Positions 19,158-20,330 of a DNA stretch of 20,330 bases are shown here, in pieces (the first letter of the stretch is position 1; every line of letters starts with the position of its first letter). The stretch spans positions 1-20,330 of the forward strand of contig KN817765.1 of NCBI GenBank assembly GCA_000827495.1, given 5' to 3'. The stretch is from Hypholoma sublateritium FD-334 SS-4 (taxonomy: Eukaryota > Basidiomycota > Agaricomycetes > Agaricales > Strophariaceae). The notes beneath the pieces were generated by a model that was given only the letters and a program-made list of their open reading frames with translations, was not told the origin of the DNA and did no database searches. The translations under genes and the position numbers were made by a program.

Positions 19158-20225
19158 CTACTCCCAGCCGTTAACTCTAAGCAACATGTCCGAGTCAATG
19201 GTATCTACAATATAGTTTGTGAGCTCTCCTTCACGCCCACTGACTGGGCACACCAGACAACCCCGAACAACATATTCCATCAGCACAAAGGATGAAATCT
19301 TATCTTCTTCGATAACTCTGCAGCCCTTCCATACAGTCCTCGGTCTCCATTTGCTGGGTGAGAAGCCATGTATCAGCGCCACGTCAATGACTTTCCCAGA
19401 AGGAAGCCAGCAGCGAATGAGATCTTGGATCCTGGACATTGTGATTCCTGGAGCGTCGTCGTTGATAATCACGCAGTCGTGGCGAGATCGACCGTGAAAG
19501 TCCGGGTTGCATCGCAATATATCTCGTTGTTCCGTCCAATCCACAACAGATTGATAAGTGAGGTAGACGCATTTAAAACGGCGGATCTGCTTGTATCAGT
19601 CACATAAATGCAAACACTCATAGAATCATAGGGGAAAGTACTCGCATAAATTTCATCTTCGTATCTCAGCGCATCTTCCGGTAGACTATTTGCAATGAAA
19701 GCTCTCAATCTCTGATCAAATGATTTGTAGTCGGGGTCAAGTCGTGCCATATTTTCTTCGAGAATGCGGGAAGTTATTTTTTTTCTGTTTTCCAGTGATC
19801 CAAACTTCCAGGTGCGTTCAGCCGCTGACGCGTCTTCGACGGCAGGCTCGTGGAGTTCAGCATTCTCCGGGTCGCAGTCGGGATCCAGGTTTGAGCTGTT
19901 TCCATCAAGCTCAGATGCTTTTCGGGCATTATCGATAGTCATTCGAATGAAGGCAATGGCCTCTTGCCTCTCGTCAATCCTGACCATCTATAACATCAAA
20001 TTTATGAGCCTTCTACAAGTACGATAGCGAATCGGATACCTGGATTTCTGCACGCTTTCCATTCGTTTGCGCATATGCCTGCGCTGCTTCTTGTTGGAAG
20101 CCTTCGCCAGGTCTGGTGGAGAAGTTGTCGGTGGTGCCCTTCTCCATGATGTCATTGATTACATGGGTACACCCATGTTGCTTCAGAAAATCAAAGCTTT
20201 TCCCGTTGAGAGGCTGACTGTGGGT
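19158..20225 (-). CDS. C-terminal part of a Plavaka/CMC-type transposon protein
   Basis: Three exon pieces keep phase: 20225-20040, 19987-19646 and 19589 (or 19586) to the stop at 19160-19158, about 318 residues. Intron 19988-20039 is GT-AG. The next intron has no GT donor in phase; a GC-AG intron (donor GCGAGT at 19645, end at 19590 or 19587, 56 or 59 bp) restores the frame. The order of conserved stretches, KGTTDNFSTRPGEGFQQEAA, then IDERQEAIAFIR, then VDWTEQRDILRCNPDFHG, then WRPRTVWKGCRV and YIVDTIDSDMLLRV, resembles from memory the C-terminal region of large Agaricomycete proteins carried by Plavaka-like (CMC superfamily) DNA transposons. This was not checked against a database. The catalytic part would lie upstream, beyond the window or lost: a TAG sits right before the first piece, fitting a splice acceptor at 20226-20228. 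It may be an element end rather than an active gene. Confidence 0.6.
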
Positions 20226-20228
20226 CTA

Positions 20229-20330
20229 GACTCGAATCTCTCAAAACAAAACAAAACCCCAGCGGAGAGAGATCTTTACTAGGATCGAGCGACGCTCTAC
20301 AACCAGTATAAGAAATCTAAAGTGTGCGGT
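20229..20330. other. Right edge, upstream of the transposon-type exons
   Basis: Probably intron or a decayed continuation of the minus-strand gene. No open frame in phase with the exon at 20040-20225 was found in these last 100 bases. Confidence 0.3.

Noticed and set aside
1..20330. CRISPR array, bacterial operon or phage features
   Set aside because: No spaced short repeats, no ribosome-binding patterns, and intron-rich genes throughout; the window is eukaryotic.

Overview
The window looks like nuclear DNA of a mushroom-forming basidiomycete (Agaricomycetes). The reasons are dense GT-AG introns of about 45-66 bp with CTRAY-like branch sites, an F-box-like protein beginning with an LPIELIDHIIDEI-type motif, a heme-thiolate (chloro)peroxidase of the fungal type, a secreted family 3 glycoside hydrolase, and an end fragment that resembles the large Plavaka/CMC-type transposon proteins of this class. 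Most single open frames are broken by introns, so gene models were built by joining exons and checking phase.

Layout. 1-1158 (-): 5' part of a Gln/Pro/Ser-rich low-complexity protein that runs off the left edge. 1160-2500: no recognisable gene; one ambiguous base. 2500-3107 (+): a decayed polyubiquitin array. 3730-4286 (+): an unrecognised spliced coding unit. 4440-4856: intergenic, with a hairpin. 4857-6308 (+): F-box-like protein. 6309-7180: intergenic. 7181-8262 (+): secreted alpha/beta hydrolase in four exons, with the catalytic Ser in an 11-nt exon. 8408-8785 (-): a broken partial copy of the GH3 gene, introns included. 8785-9027 (+) and 9362-10273 (-): unassigned coding-like pieces. 10430-11950: nothing assignable. 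11951-15371 (-): a 19-exon GH3 gene for an 806-residue secreted enzyme. 15372-16875: intergenic. 16876-17788 (-): heme-thiolate peroxidase in two exons, with a TATA box and inverted CCAAT boxes upstream. 18574-18995: a diverged tandem repeat of about 211 bp. 19158-20225 (-): C-terminal part of a transposon-type protein that reaches towards the right edge.

Functionally, the GH3 enzyme, the secreted hydrolase and the peroxidase fit a saprotrophic lifestyle (carbohydrate and aromatic turnover). Nothing shows that they form one pathway or cluster. The window mixes intact genes with gene debris: a ubiquitin relic, a GH3 relic, frameshifted pieces, a transposon end and a minisatellite-like dimer. 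I found no convincing new multi-gene system. The best second looks are the ubiquitin relic, the GH3 relic, the microexon carrying the catalytic serine, and the unrecognised spliced units.
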